In this document: positions 8,038 through 15,943 of the stretch, piece after piece
Layout: each line of letters begins with the position of its first letter
Position numbering within the stretch: position 1 is the first letter of the stretch
NCBI GenBank assembly: GCA_036389135.1
Contig: DASVQP010000065.1
Location: 1-37,058, forward strand
Direction: 5' to 3'
DNA: 37,058 nt
Source: Longimicrobium sp.
GTDB lineage: Bacteria > Gemmatimonadota > Gemmatimonadetes > Longimicrobiales > Longimicrobiaceae
Notes under the pieces: model-generated
Databases searched by the model: none
What the model was told of the DNA's origin: nothing
What the model saw: only the letters and a program-made list of their open reading frames with translations
Program-made: the position numbers and the translations under genes

Positions 8038-8447
8038 CGCGTGCCTTCTCCACCGCGCTCGTGCAGCAACATCCAGGAAGTGCCGAACCGGTCGCGCAGC
8101 TGGGCGAAGCGGGAGGCGAAAAAGGTCTCCTCCATCTTCATGAAGATCTGGCCGCCCTCGGAGAGCAGTCCGTAAACGCGTTCTGCCTCCTCGGCACTAT
8201 CCAGCGTCAGCGCCAGATACGCGCTCCGCATGGGCTCGGCGCCCGGGATGTCCGCTCCCATGAGCACCGAGTTTCCGATCTCGATGCGTGCATGGAGGAT
8301 CGCGTCCTTCCAGCCTTCCGGCATCCTGCTGTTCGGCATGTCGCCGTGGCGGCGCATGCCCGTGATCCTGCCTCCCAGGTGCTGCTCATAGAAGCGGAAC
8401 GCCTCCTCGCAGGTGCCGGCGTAGTTCAGGTAAACGTCGAGCTTCAC
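8034..8447 (-). CDS. PhnB-like VOC-family protein
   Basis: A 137-residue protein starting MKLDVYLNYAGTCEEAFRFY, a typical PhnB/3-demethylubiquinone-methyltransferase-like VOC fold, ending FGTSWMLLHE. GTG 8447 is chosen because GGAG lies 5 nt upstream. A longer open frame to 8519 runs into an inverted repeat and is rejected. The stop overlaps the start of the DoxX-like gene by 4 nt. The enzymatic substrate is unknown; PhnB itself lacks a defined activity. Confidence 0.85.
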   Translation of the reverse strand: MKLDVYLNYAGTCEEAFRFYEQHLGGRITGMRRHGDMPNSRMPEGWKDAILHARIEIGNSVLMGADIPGAEPMRSAYLALTLDSAEEAERVYGLLSEGGQIFMKMEETFFASRFAQLRDRFGTSWMLLHERGGEGTR

Positions 8448-8482
8448 TGGATCTCCGCGGGTGGGTGGAATGGGTGGGGAAA

Positions 8483-8573
8483 GCCTCACACAGAGACACG
8501 GAGGACAAAGCAAGAGCACAGAGAGTACCTTCTTCGTTGTTCTTGCCGTCTCCTCTGTGGCTCTGTGTGAGGC
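8483..8573. repeat. Inverted repeat with 23-bp arms (CACAGAG family)
   Basis: The arms at 8483-8505 and 8551-8573 match at 21 of 23 positions, starting GCCTCACACAGAG. It lies between two PhnB-like genes and may form a transcript hairpin ending the upstream gene. A single related arm occurs at 16588-16610, next to a displaced cyanophycinase fragment, so the family is dispersed. Confidence 0.75.
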
Positions 8574-8592
8574 TTTTTGTTCTTCTCAGGGA

Positions 8593-9078
8593 TCAGCCGC
8601 GAACCGCCGCCTCGATGGCCGCGACGTCGATCTTGTGCATCTGCATCATTGCTTCGAACGCCCGCTTGGCAACGGCGCGATCGGGGCTGCTGATCGCCTG
8701 CGTCAGGGCGATGGGCGTGATCTGCCAGGACAGACCCCACTTGTCCTTGCACCACCCGCAGGCGCTCTCCTGGCCGCCATTGCCGACGATGGCGTTCCAG
8801 TAGCGATCCGTCTCGGCCTGGTCCTCCGTCGCGACCTGGAACGAGAAGGCTTCATCGTGCTTGAACGCGGGGCCGCCATTGAGCCCCAGGCAGGGAATGC
8901 CCATGACGGTGAACTGCACCGTCAACACGTCACCTTCTTTGCCAGACGGGAAGTCTCCCGGGGCGCGGTGCACCGCGTCGACCGACGAATCGGGAAAGGT
9001 CTCCGCATAGAACCGCGCCGCCTCCTCCGCGTCGCCATTGTACCAGAGGCAGATCGTGTTTTTTGCCGGCTTCGCCAT
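8593..9078 (-). CDS. PhnB-like VOC protein (3-demethylubiquinone-9 3-methyltransferase-like)
   Basis: A 161-residue protein. ATG 9078 has GGAG 7 nt upstream and yields MAKPAKNTICLWYNGDAEEA, the family start. Characteristic stretches are GGPAFKHDEAFSFQV, CGWCKDKWGLSWQITP and AKRAFEAMMQMHKIDVAAIE. Despite the Pfam name, this group is not shown to be a methyltransferase; it is a glyoxalase-fold protein, sometimes drug-binding. It lies 30 nt downstream of the DUF1697 gene on the same strand. Confidence 0.88.
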   Translation of the reverse strand: MAKPAKNTICLWYNGDAEEAARFYAETFPDSSVDAVHRAPGDFPSGKEGDVLTVQFTVMGIPCLGLNGGPAFKHDEAFSFQVATEDQAETDRYWNAIVGNGGQESACGWCKDKWGLSWQITPIALTQAISSPDRAVAKRAFEAMMQMHKIDVAAIEAAVRG

Positions 9079-9107
9079 CGAGGTTCTCCATTGGTTAGTG
9101 AGCCCGA

Positions 9108-9623
9108 CTACGCCACAGCGCACTTCCTCACTGTCTCGAGTGTCCGGGTGGTGATGTCTTTTCCAAAGGTGCGCTCCAGCAGCGTCATGAAGACGGCGCC
9201 TTGAGGACCCGGCTCGTACGCCGTGAACGCTTCGGTAGCCGCGAGCTTGAGGATTCTTGCTCCATCGCGCTCCACTGGCAGCTCCAGATCCGTGTTCCCA
9301 GGGCGCCTCAGGAACGTGACCACGCGTTTGGCGGTGGGCGGCAGGGTGAACTCCGCGAAGGGATCACTCGCAACGAGACTCTGGAGATACTCCGACGAAC
9401 GGACGATCGTGGGAAAGACATGGCCCAACGACGCGAGCATTGCCTCCTCGGCCTTCCGCTCAAGCGTGGGCCAGGCCGAGTCACTCGTGCTGAAGACGAC
9501 GTTGCCGCTGGACAGAAGCGTGCGCACCTCGTCGAATCCCGCCGCCTGGAAGCACTCCTTCAACTGCGGCATCTTGCAGTTGGAGGGGCTGACCCCGCGA
9601 AGAAGAGCGACGTAGCGAGGCAT
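9108..9623 (-). CDS. DUF1697 domain protein
   Basis: A 171-residue protein with the DUF1697 signature throughout: MPRYVALLRGVSPSNCKMPQ, then GFDEVRTLLSSGNVVF, and a C-terminal RTFGKDITTRTLETVRK. The family is widespread, soluble and functionally undefined, and is often found singly in accessory regions. It starts at ATG 9623 with no strong ribosome-binding site. Probably co-transcribed with the VOC gene downstream. Confidence 0.9.
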   Translation of the reverse strand: MPRYVALLRGVSPSNCKMPQLKECFQAAGFDEVRTLLSSGNVVFSTSDSAWPTLERKAEEAMLASLGHVFPTIVRSSEYLQSLVASDPFAEFTLPPTAKRVVTFLRRPGNTDLELPVERDGARILKLAATEAFTAYEPGPQGAVFMTLLERTFGKDITTRTLETVRKCAVA

Positions 9624-9666
9624 GACGTTTGGTTTGCGGTTAGGTGTGTGCTGCTAAGCGTTGGTG

Positions 9667-9840
9667 TCAGATGAGCTTCCGAACCAGAGCAAGCAGTGTC
9701 AACACGCCAATGACCGCCACGAGAACATAGTAGCCAACGTCCAGCCAGCCGCCCGTGCCAGAGGCAAGATTCGCCACCAGCCACCCTCCTGCGAGGTATA
9801 GCACCGCAAGCGCGGCGAGCAGCTGAACGAGTAGCTTCAT
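9667..9840 (-). CDS. Small membrane protein, hypothetical
   Basis: A 57-residue protein with two membrane helices (MKLLVQLLAALAVLYLAGGW and a C-terminal VLVAVIGVLTLLALV). ATG 9840 is preferred because GGAGG lies 4 nt upstream; the longer in-frame reading to 9957 adds a non-hydrophobic extension. It lies 43 nt upstream of the DUF1697 gene on the same strand. No family recognised. Confidence 0.6.
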   Translation of the reverse strand: MKLLVQLLAALAVLYLAGGWLVANLASGTGGWLDVGYYVLVAVIGVLTLLALVRKLI

Positions 9841-9995
9841 TTGCCTCCAGGCGCGGAGTGTGATGGGAGCGTCCAGCGAGGGCTGCTCATGATCCGGAGC
9901 GCGCATTCGGCAAGAGTACAGCGGTGGCTGTGAACGAGCAACTACGGCCTTCATCACCGCTGGCGCCGAGTTCGAGCGTCAGCTGCAATGCTACG

Positions 9996-10544
9996 TCAGA
10001 CGCTGCCGCGCTTGGCTCGCTCTGCCGCCGTCCGGTAGGGCGCAAGGAGCTCCGATCGGTGACGCCGGATCAGTCGCGCGCCGACCGCGAGGACCAGGAG
10101 CGTAGCCACGGTTACCGTGACGCCGAACGCCAGCACCTGATCCGGACGTGGCCGGAGCGCGGGAACCCGGGTGGCGGTCTCCGACACGGCCGCCGCGGCG
10201 AGCCCGACGTACGACCACGTCATCCACTGGTAATGGCGCCTGAGAGCACGTGCACGCTCCACAGGGTCGCGGCGCGCTCGCGCCCGGCGTGCTCCGAGCG
10301 CCGCAAGGGTGCCTGCCACAACGGTCACGAAGCTTAAGACAGCGCCCACGTGGAAGGGCCCGAAGCGCCCGAACAGGCGGTAGATGAGGAGCGCCGTGCC
10401 ATTGAGCAGGAGCATGCTTAGGACGTAGGCCCACCCCAGTTGCCGGTGGCGCCGCGTGCCCTTGCGGGTCAGGAGCACGGCCGCGCCCGCCACGAGCGCG
10501 CCGACCGCCGCTATGGTGTGCGCCCAGCCGAGGCTCACCGGCAT
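9996..10544 (-). CDS. DUF2306-family membrane protein
   Basis: A 182-residue protein with four membrane helices. Family features visible are GWAHTIAAVGALVAG, the loop RKGTRRHRQLGWAYVLSM, GRFGPFHVGAV and HYQWMTWSYVGL. The conserved histidines in the loops (TRRHRQ, FHV, HYQW) suggest a cofactor- or heme-type role, which is unproven. A palindrome at 10679-10700 lies 135 nt upstream. The MarR-family gene precedes it on the same strand. Confidence 0.8.
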   Translation of the reverse strand: MPVSLGWAHTIAAVGALVAGAAVLLTRKGTRRHRQLGWAYVLSMLLLNGTALLIYRLFGRFGPFHVGAVLSFVTVVAGTLAALGARRARARRDPVERARALRRHYQWMTWSYVGLAAAAVSETATRVPALRPRPDQVLAFGVTVTVATLLVLAVGARLIRRHRSELLAPYRTAAERAKRGSV

Positions 10545-10678
10545 CGTATGCCGGCGGTGGTGCCGAGGCCGAGGTCCAGGTGCGGGGTCATGGCGTCATG
10601 AATGTCGTGAGATCGCGTTCAGTGCGTGTCGACGGTGATTCGGCAGGGCTATAAGGCCGGCGTGCGAAATGATTCGAA

Positions 10679-10700
10679 TTCTAAGCACGTATACTTAGAA
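10679..10700. promoter_or_regulatory. TTCTAAG-N8-CTTAGAA palindrome
   Basis: A perfect 7-bp inverted repeat with an 8-bp AT-containing spacer (CACGTATA) in GC-rich DNA. It sits between marR's stop and the DUF2306 gene. It could be an operator for the neighbouring MarR-type repressor, or a weak terminator for it. Confidence 0.4.
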
Positions 10701-10745
10701 ATGGAAGTACCTTGTGCGGCCCTTCGGCGTGCCCCGAATGCATGC

Positions 10746-11270
10746 CTAGCGGTCCTGATGCTCGCCGCCGGCCTCGGTGGCGAGCGGGGCGGCGGCCGCG
10801 GCGCGTCCGAGCCGCTTGAGCAGGTCGGCCGCCTGGCGCTTTTCCTCGAGCGAGAGCCCCGCCATGGTGCGCCGGATCTGCTCCGCGTGAATGGGAAAGA
10901 TCTCGGTGATGAGCGCGCGCCCGGCGTCCGTCAGCTCGCCGAATACGAACCGCTGGTCTTCGGTGGACGTCCGGCGGCGCATGAGACCGCGTTTCTCCAG
11001 GCGCTTCACCGTGTACGTGGTGCTGGCGCCCGTCAGGAGGATGCGCTCGGCCAACGCGCTCAGGGGGAGCGGCCCCTTGTGGTACAGCGCCTCCAGCACC
11101 CCGAGCTCCGTGGACGAGAGGTCCCACTGCTTCGCCTGGTGCCGCGCCGGCTCGGTGACCGCGCGCAGCGCCCGGCTCATGACCACCAGCAGCCGCAGCG
11201 CGGCAGTGCGGTCGCGCGCATGCGGATCATCTGGGAATCGTGCAGCCGGGCCCGCGGTCGAGTCGCTCAT
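10746..11270 (-). CDS. MarR-family transcriptional regulator
   Basis: A 174-residue winged-helix regulator. The DNA-binding part is clear: LSSTELGVLEALYHKGPLPL, then ALAERILLTGASTTYTVKRL (recognition helix) and the wing RRRTSTEDQRFVFGELTDAG. The C-terminal helix is the dimerisation arm. MarR proteins are dimeric repressors released by ligands or oxidants. ATG 11270 lies 3 nt from the palindrome TTAG-AAAA-CTAA, which suggests autorepression. Likely targets are itself and adjacent minus-strand membrane genes; this is inferred from context only. Confidence 0.9.
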   Translation of the reverse strand: MSDSTAGPAARFPDDPHARDRTAALRLLVVMSRALRAVTEPARHQAKQWDLSSTELGVLEALYHKGPLPLSALAERILLTGASTTYTVKRLEKRGLMRRRTSTEDQRFVFGELTDAGRALITEIFPIHAEQIRRTMAGLSLEEKRQAADLLKRLGRAAAAAPLATEAGGEHQDR

Positions 11271-11273
11271 TTA

Positions 11274-11285
11274 TTAGAAAACTAA
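11274..11285. promoter_or_regulatory. Candidate MarR operator TTAGAAAACTAA
   Basis: A 4-bp inverted repeat in a short AT-rich stretch directly upstream of the marR start codon. It is the kind of position where MarR family members repress their own promoter. Assigned by position and symmetry only. Confidence 0.45.
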
Positions 11286-11461
11286 CCAATGTGTCGTGGT
11301 GCTAGCGCGAGCCGGAAGACGGGAATCTACACCCTGCACCGTCACCGCAGCAGGGGGTGGCTCGGCGGCGCGTCTTCTCCCGGGCTACGTGTCTCGTGCC
11401 ATTGTGAAGCGCGTTCGGCGGCGATCACCTCGTTCACGCACTCGTGCCAGCGTGCGAGGGG

Positions 11462-12100
11462 TCAGGCGCTGGCCAGCGCGGCTGCGTTCCGCGGCGCCGC
11501 CGGGGACTCCGCCGCGACGCGCACGGGCAGCAGCGCGGCCCCGATCTCCCACAGCCCAAAGAGGGCGATGCCCGCGAACAGGACCCCCACACCACCCATA
11601 CCCATCCAGATCACGAGGACCCCCGCGAGGCCGGGAAGCAGCGCGCCCAGGATGCCCAACGGCGCGATCCACCACCTGCCCAGCGTACGGGTGCGGGCGC
11701 CTGCGATGACCAGCGCCATCCCCACCAGAGCGAAGACGGGGTACCCCACGCCGCCGAGCAGCGCGTGCGCCGTGAAGACGGGAGTGGAGTGCCCCGCCTG
11801 CAGGCGCTCGGCGTCCACCACGGAGATGAGGTGGAAGAACGCCTCCACCGTCTGCAGCGCCGTGCCCGCGATGGCGATCCGCATCCAGCGCCCCGCCGGC
11901 CCGCCACCCGAGCGATGCAGCAGGAAGAGACTCGCCAGCAACGACACGTAGCCCGCGAGCATCAGGGAGTGCGAGGGAACCCAGATCGGGTTCATCAGCA
12001 TCTGCTGCATCGATGGATCGCGCGGGTGCGTCAGGGCGCCCGCGATCATGAGGACGCCGGCCGCGAGCAGCAACGGACGCCAGGATGCGATTCGGGTCAT
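11462..12100 (-). CDS. Multi-pass membrane protein, hypothetical
   Basis: A 212-residue protein with about six hydrophobic segments. It starts MTRIASWRPLLLAAGVLMIA. His/Glu residues occur in membrane-adjacent positions (PSHSLMLAGYV, VEAFFHLISVVD, FTAHALLGG), which suggests metal or cofactor binding but is not diagnostic. ATG 12100 overlaps the TGA of the zinc-ribbon gene (ATGA at 12097-12100), so it is translationally coupled as the last gene of a minus-strand operon. No family recognised. Confidence 0.7.
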   Translation of the reverse strand: MTRIASWRPLLLAAGVLMIAGALTHPRDPSMQQMLMNPIWVPSHSLMLAGYVSLLASLFLLHRSGGGPAGRWMRIAIAGTALQTVEAFFHLISVVDAERLQAGHSTPVFTAHALLGGVGYPVFALVGMALVIAGARTRTLGRWWIAPLGILGALLPGLAGVLVIWMGMGGVGVLFAGIALFGLWEIGAALLPVRVAAESPAAPRNAAALASA

Positions 12101-12564
12101 GAGGGTACGGGGTGAGGGAAAGGAGGAGGTCGAGCCGAGCCATCGGGGGAGGAGCAGGCGGCGCCCGACGCGGTTGATGACTGGGCGCCGAGCGGCACAA
12201 GGGTTGGGCGTGCGGGGCCGCCACGCAAGACTTTCGTCGCGCGAGAGCAAGGACGGTCTGCCGATGGTGAGGCCGCCGAGATCACATCTCGCTTGCTGCC
12301 GTGCGCATCACAGGCCTGGCAGGCGGCGGATTGCTTGTTCTCCCAGATGGCCGCTGCCCCACAGACGGGGCATGACTTCTCACGGGAGGCGTGTGCCTGG
12401 CATCGGGAGCAACTTCGAACCAATCGCGTTCGCTGCGCATTCTTCGCCAGGGGTGCCAAGCACACCGGGCAGTGGTTCTTGCCGCGCCGGAGCTTGGATT
12501 CGGACGTGCTCCGGTTCTGCGGAACGTGTGGGGGGCCCCGGTCGTCCCAGTCCGCCTGGCTCAC
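12097..12564 (-). CDS. Double zinc-ribbon protein
   Basis: A 155-residue protein with four CxxC knuckles forming two probable zinc ribbons: Cys32/35 with Cys52/55, and Cys65/68 with Cys82/85. The second ribbon contains CPVCGAAAIWENKQSAACQAC. The last 60 residues are low-complexity, rich in Ser, Ala and Pro. Its start overlaps the upstream gene's stop (GTGA), and its own stop overlaps the next ATG (ATGA). That double coupling argues that the whole frame, tail included, is real. Zinc ribbons often bind nucleic acid or protein; the role is unknown. Confidence 0.65.
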   Translation of the reverse strand: MSQADWDDRGPPHVPQNRSTSESKLRRGKNHCPVCLAPLAKNAQRTRLVRSCSRCQAHASREKSCPVCGAAAIWENKQSAACQACDAHGSKRDVISAASPSADRPCSRATKVLRGGPARPTLVPLGAQSSTASGAACSSPDGSARPPPFPHPVPS

Positions 12565-12872
12565 CGGGATGCGCGCGCGGAGGTGTCAACCGCGAGAATC
12601 TCCTCCCGTACGGCCTCCGGGACGTCGCTCCAGACCGTGCCGCCCGTGAGGCGCAGGTCGTAGCTCTGCTCACGAGCCGCGGTCAGGATCTGCCGGTACC
12701 AGTCTGCGTAGCTCCATTCCCGAGGCTTGGGAGAGTAGAGAAAACCCTTCTGATCGTCCCAGTGGACCTGCATCGCCTCTCGCCAGATGTACCGCAGGAC
12801 CACGGTCGCCGGCCTGACACAGAGACGCCCATCCTTGTCGATGGCGATCTCAGCGATCGAATCCACGTCCAT
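12561..12872 (-). CDS. Conserved-looking hypothetical protein
   Basis: A 103-residue soluble protein starting MDVDSIAEIAIDKDGRLCVR, with the motif FLYSPKPREWSYADWYRQIL and C-terminal VWSDVPEAVREEI. Its aromatic-rich centre suggests a compact alpha/beta domain. I have an impression of similar short proteins in accessory regions of other bacteria but cannot name a family. The stop TGA overlaps the GTG of the zinc-ribbon gene, which indicates a functional pair. Confidence 0.65.
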   Translation of the reverse strand: MDVDSIAEIAIDKDGRLCVRPATVVLRYIWREAMQVHWDDQKGFLYSPKPREWSYADWYRQILTAAREQSYDLRLTGGTVWSDVPEAVREEILAVDTSARASR

Positions 12873-12881
12873 GCCTCGGCT

Positions 12882-13196
12882 CTAGCGATTGAGCATGTAC
12901 AGGCCCATCAGCAGCACGCCGGCGGCGGCGAAGGCAAGGCGGCGAGGCAGGTTGCGCCTTGGGTCCGTCGCCGTCATGAGCCCGCTCATCACCACCGCGC
13001 CGCCGAGGAGGCCGGTATTGAGGGAGCGTCCTGCGCCTGCAAACGCACTCGCCAGTATCGCGATGCCGATCAGCACCAGGACCACGCCAAGGCCGCGGCC
13101 AAAGCGATTCGAGGATTTGCCTGACGGGTCCGTCGCTGCCGGAGTTCTCATAGGGCTGTCTGCCAGGAGGCGTTTGCGCAGGCCTGCGGCGATCAT
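12882..13196 (-). CDS. Small membrane protein, hypothetical
   Basis: Up to 104 residues; ATG 13151 (MRTPAATDPSGKSSN) is an equally possible start. There are three hydrophobic stretches (GLGVVLVLIGIAILASAFAG, GLLGGAVVMSGLM, AFAAAGVLLMGLYML). It lies 9 nt upstream of the 103-residue gene, so it probably heads the four-gene operon 13196-11462. No family recognised. Confidence 0.55.
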   Translation of the reverse strand: MIAAGLRKRLLADSPMRTPAATDPSGKSSNRFGRGLGVVLVLIGIAILASAFAGAGRSLNTGLLGGAVVMSGLMTATDPRRNLPRRLAFAAAGVLLMGLYMLNR

Positions 13197-13226
13197 TCAC
13201 CACGTGCGGCTTTCAGCCGCCGAACT

Positions 13227-13544
13227 TCAAAGCTCAGGTGCAAGGGGCCGCTGTACGAGCAGGCGGCCGAAGGGACGATAGGCGCCGCGCCACTCCGCCC
13301 ATGTGTCGAGCTCGTAGGCGGATGTGTGCGTGTAGAAGTCGACGACGGACGGATCGACCTGCCCGGGATCGAAGTCGGGGCCGGCGAGCGCCGAGAAGTC
13401 GGAGATGAGCCCCCGCTCGACGGAATCCGCGCCCTGACGAAGATCGAGCCCCTCACGGCGCGCGAGCTCGGCAAAGAACTCGAGCCCGATCCCGCGTACG
13501 TCCCCTACCGGCCCCGCGAGCCACGGATGCTCACCGAGATCCAT
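13227..13544 (-). CDS. Hypothetical protein, probably a C-terminally truncated fragment
   Basis: A 105-residue frame starting at ATG 13544 (MDLGEHPWLAGPVGDVRGIG). The sequence FYTHTSAYELDTWAEWRGAY followed by RPFGRLL reads like the N-terminal third of a longer enzyme-like protein. I recall similar starts in longer actinobacterial proteins but cannot verify this. The frame ends abruptly in VQRPLAPEL next to an intergenic repeat-like segment, so truncation is likely. Confidence 0.45.
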   Translation of the reverse strand: MDLGEHPWLAGPVGDVRGIGLEFFAELARREGLDLRQGADSVERGLISDFSALAGPDFDPGQVDPSVVDFYTHTSAYELDTWAEWRGAYRPFGRLLVQRPLAPEL

Positions 13545-13869
13545 GGACCGGCCGGTAACCTGGACCGGTGACGTGATCGGTTAGATACCCGCGTGACTCG
13601 CCGAGCCAGATCATCTCTACGTTTCTCTCAAGTGGGATGTGGCGACCGAACGCCGAACGACGAGCCCCGTGCCGCTAGACCGAACTGGCATCGCCCGGGA
13701 AGCTGGCCGTACGCCGGCCCATTCGGGTGTTCGGCTGCGCACGAGCGTGATACGCAACGAGTTGCCTTCCCGCCGCGCCTGTGCCTGAGGACCGCCTGCC
13801 GTTACTATCCAGGGTACCGGCTCGCCATTCGGCGCGCCGGACAGGCCGGACAACCCACAGGGAGTCCTC
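13545..13869. other. Intergenic region without recognisable genes
   Basis: Divergent intergenic space between the truncated hypothetical gene (minus) and the YggT-type gene (plus). I see no credible coding frame or RNA gene. GGGAG at 13860-13864 is the ribosome-binding site of the following gene. Confidence 0.5.
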
Positions 13870-14388
13870 ATGCAAGACAAGACAGTCGCCGACGACGAAG
13901 CACGCCGGATCGCGCAGCACGAGGCGGTGGTGGGTACCGTCGAGCGCGACGTGAACGCCGACATCGCCCACCGGGCCGAGCGCGGCAGCGCAGGGGAGGC
14001 CGGGAAGCTGGATCGCGTGGCGGGCGACATGCGCAGCCACGCGATCTCGGAGGTGGCTGGCACGGGCCGCGAAATCGAGCGCGGCCGCACCTTCGCGCGC
14101 GTCTCGCAGGTGGTGGACTACCTGTTCATGCTCCTCTACGGCCTGCTGGGCATCCGGCTGGTGCTGGCGCTCCTGGCGGCTCGGTCGAGCAACGGGTTCG
14201 TCCAGATGATCGATTCCGTGACCGATCCGTTCTACGCTCCGTTCCGGGGGATCGTCTCGAGCCCCAGCGCGGAGGGCGGCTTCACGCTCGCGGTGCCCAT
14301 CATCATCGCGCTCATTGCCTACGCGCTGCTCCACGCCGCGATCCGCGGGCTGCTGCGCATGCTCGTGCATCGCAAGACCGAGGTCTGA
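13870..14388 (+). CDS. YggT-family membrane protein with long N-terminal extension
   Basis: A 172-residue protein. Residues 1-75 are hydrophilic, charged and probably helical. Residues about 80-165 form a YggT module: VVDYLFMLLYGLLGIRLVLA, then the conserved-type loop DSVTDPFYAPFRGIV, and a second helix pair VPIIIALIAYALLHAAI. YggT proteins are small inner-membrane proteins of uncertain role, implicated in osmotic stress and cell-division contexts. GGGAG lies 5 nt before the ATG. The N-terminal extension is longer than in classical YggT. Confidence 0.8.
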   Translation: MQDKTVADDEARRIAQHEAVVGTVERDVNADIAHRAERGSAGEAGKLDRVAGDMRSHAISEVAGTGREIERGRTFARVSQVVDYLFMLLYGLLGIRLVLALLAARSSNGFVQMIDSVTDPFYAPFRGIVSSPSAEGGFTLAVPIIIALIAYALLHAAIRGLLRMLVHRKTEV

Positions 14389-14413
14389 AGAGGGAGATCC
14401 GCCCCTGCGCCCG

Positions 14414-14445
14414 CCGGTGCCCCGCAGGGATCTGCGGGGCGCCGG
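14414..14445 (+). terminator. Terminator-like hairpin after the YggT gene
   Basis: A 14-bp stem with one G-T wobble (CCGGTGCCCCGCAG / CTGCGGGGCGCCGG) and a GGAT loop, starting 26 nt after the stop. No T-tract follows immediately; an A-rich run occurs at about 14513-14521. Confidence 0.6.
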
Positions 14446-14651
14446 CTATCTCCGCCTGACGCACGGACGATCCGGACCGTGCACGCCCCACCCGACCTGG
14501 CAACACCCCGAATTAAAAAAAGAGCAGCCCCGCACGTCCCTGTTGCTTCCCCCGCCAATGTACACATCGACCGCAGGACAGACGAAGTTCGCCGCGTGCA
14601 TGCTGTGAGGGGCTCGTACCCCGATCCCTCCGCAGGGCCCGCTGCCGCGCT

Positions 14652-15008
14652 CTAGCTCATCTCCCAGAGGAGTACCACGGCAGCTACGGCTGTGGCTGCG
14701 AGCAGATAAACGCCCGTCATTGCAGCCAGGGAAGCGGGCCAGGGCCGGCTCGCTGTGCTGCGAGGCAGCAGGGTCGTAGCCGCGAGAGTGCCGCTGATAG
14801 TCGCGATGAGCGCTGGGAGCGGCGTGCGTTCAAAGGAATGGAGCGCGACCTCTGGCCCCGGTACCGAGGCGAAGATGTGGGCGGAGAGTGCAGCGGTCCA
14901 GGCAACCGCGAGAGCGACGACCCCACGCCGGCCCAGCACCCGGTGCGTGAGCACTGCGAGGATTGCGAAGGCTGGAGGCGCCAACAGGAACTCTGTAGTT
15001 GACCTCAT
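14652..15008 (-). CDS. Small four-helix membrane protein, hypothetical
   Basis: A 118-residue protein starting MRSTTEFLLAPPAFAILAVL, with four hydrophobic segments. ATG 15008 is preferred over the GTG at 15014 because GGGAGG lies 6 nt upstream. No family recognised. It stands between two non-coding or decayed stretches and has no clear operon partner. Confidence 0.6.
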   Translation of the reverse strand: MRSTTEFLLAPPAFAILAVLTHRVLGRRGVVALAVAWTAALSAHIFASVPGPEVALHSFERTPLPALIATISGTLAATTLLPRSTASRPWPASLAAMTGVYLLAATAVAAVVLLWEMS

Positions 15009-15164
15009 GTCCACCCTCCCGTGGCGTCACCTGCACGTTGTGGTTAGCCGGCAGGAGGTAGCGCAATCCGAATCTCTGCCTGTTGCGGGCGATACGGCCG
15101 CGCAACGTCGACATGCCGGTGCGGAGCGGTGAGTGCACCCGATCAACATGCCCGCGGGGATGGT

Positions 15165-15381
15165 AAAGAGCGGGATTCCGCTCCTGGCGGAGCGTCTCTG
15201 GCAGATCGTGCCGAAAACGGCGCACAACCGTTCCGTCAGGCGCTTGGCCAAGCCAGAACCGCGGGGCGGGGCCGCCTGCCGGCTCGTTGACGCGCAGGCG
15301 GCGACCCTTCGCGTCGTGCGTGAACTCCGCTTTGACGTGGAGCCGTAGGCAGTCGCCGTCCCCCAAGGGTGTCCACGGCAT
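15165..15381 (-). pseudogene. Acetyltransferase-like (GNAT-associated) 5' gene fragment
   Basis: From 15381 the minus strand reads DCLRLHVKAEFTHDAKGRR, then LRVNEPAGGPAPRFWLGQAP and RRFRHDLPETLRQE. This resembles the N-terminal domain I associate with a group of GNAT-type proteins. After about 65 residues the similarity stops and the frame degenerates, so only the 5' end remains. The family assignment is from memory and tentative. Confidence 0.45.
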
Positions 15382-15399
15382 TCATCCGCGACGCCTCCG

Positions 15400-15882
15400 T
15401 CAGGTGGCGCTCACGTGGAGAACCCCCGCAGGCGGCAGCATCGCCGCCACCCAGAGCAGACAGGCGATCCAGAAGACCTGCAGTGGGAGCCGGAACCGGA
15501 GGGGCATCGCAGGCCGGCCGGCGACCGGCAAGCCTGCACGCGCGGCGTGAATGTTCGCGGGGAACAACGCGACCAGGAGCGCCGCCAGCGCCAGCGCGGC
15601 CAGACGCGTCAGGGGAGGGAGGAGGAGCCCGATCGCACCCGCCAGTTCGAGCACGCCGGTAAGTGAGACCAGGAGACCGGGTGCGGGGAGCACCGGCGGG
15701 ACCATGCGAATCAGATCGGGCCGCGTCCGCGGTAGGAAATGCGACAGCGCCGTGAAGCAGAACATGACTGCGAGCGCGAAGCGGAGTGCGGCGGCGGGCG
15801 TGCTGGCGGAGGGGAGCAGCCCCGCCAGCCCGGCGAGCCAGAATGCTGCCCACGCAACGAGTTGAACGATCAGAGGAGCCAC
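15400..15882 (-). CDS. DoxX-family membrane protein
   Basis: A 160-residue protein with four helices and family motifs: MFCFTALSHFLPRTRPDLIR, then TGVLELAGAIGLLLPPLTR, LVALFPANIHAARAGLP and RLPLQVFWIACLLW. The start is GTG 15882, with no clear Shine-Dalgarno sequence. Small DoxX proteins sit in the inner membrane and are linked to redox stress. It lies directly beyond the attC-like site at 15944-16041 in the reading direction of the minus strand, as the next cassette would. Confidence 0.85.
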   Translation of the reverse strand: MAPLIVQLVAWAAFWLAGLAGLLPSASTPAAALRFALAVMFCFTALSHFLPRTRPDLIRMVPPVLPAPGLLVSLTGVLELAGAIGLLLPPLTRLAALALAALLVALFPANIHAARAGLPVAGRPAMPLRFRLPLQVFWIACLLWVAAMLPPAGVLHVSAT

Positions 15883-15943
15883 GGTGCGTAACAGTCTGTG
15901 CGTTGTGTGGAACCGCTCTAATCCTGCTCACTCAGCCCTACGC

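Noticed and set aside
6742-8175. 477-codon plus-strand frame across VOC and DoxX genes
   Set aside because: Antisense of three recognised minus-strand genes; Gln/Arg/His-rich composition typical of shadow frames.
9637-9660. GTTAGGT...GCTAAGC as an attC site
   Set aside because: Only about 20 bp between boxes and no inner arms; too short for attC.
14830-15381. 183-codon minus-strand frame as an intact gene
   Set aside because: Only the first 65 residues resemble a known domain; the remainder reads antisense or intergenic sequence, so it is listed as a fragment.
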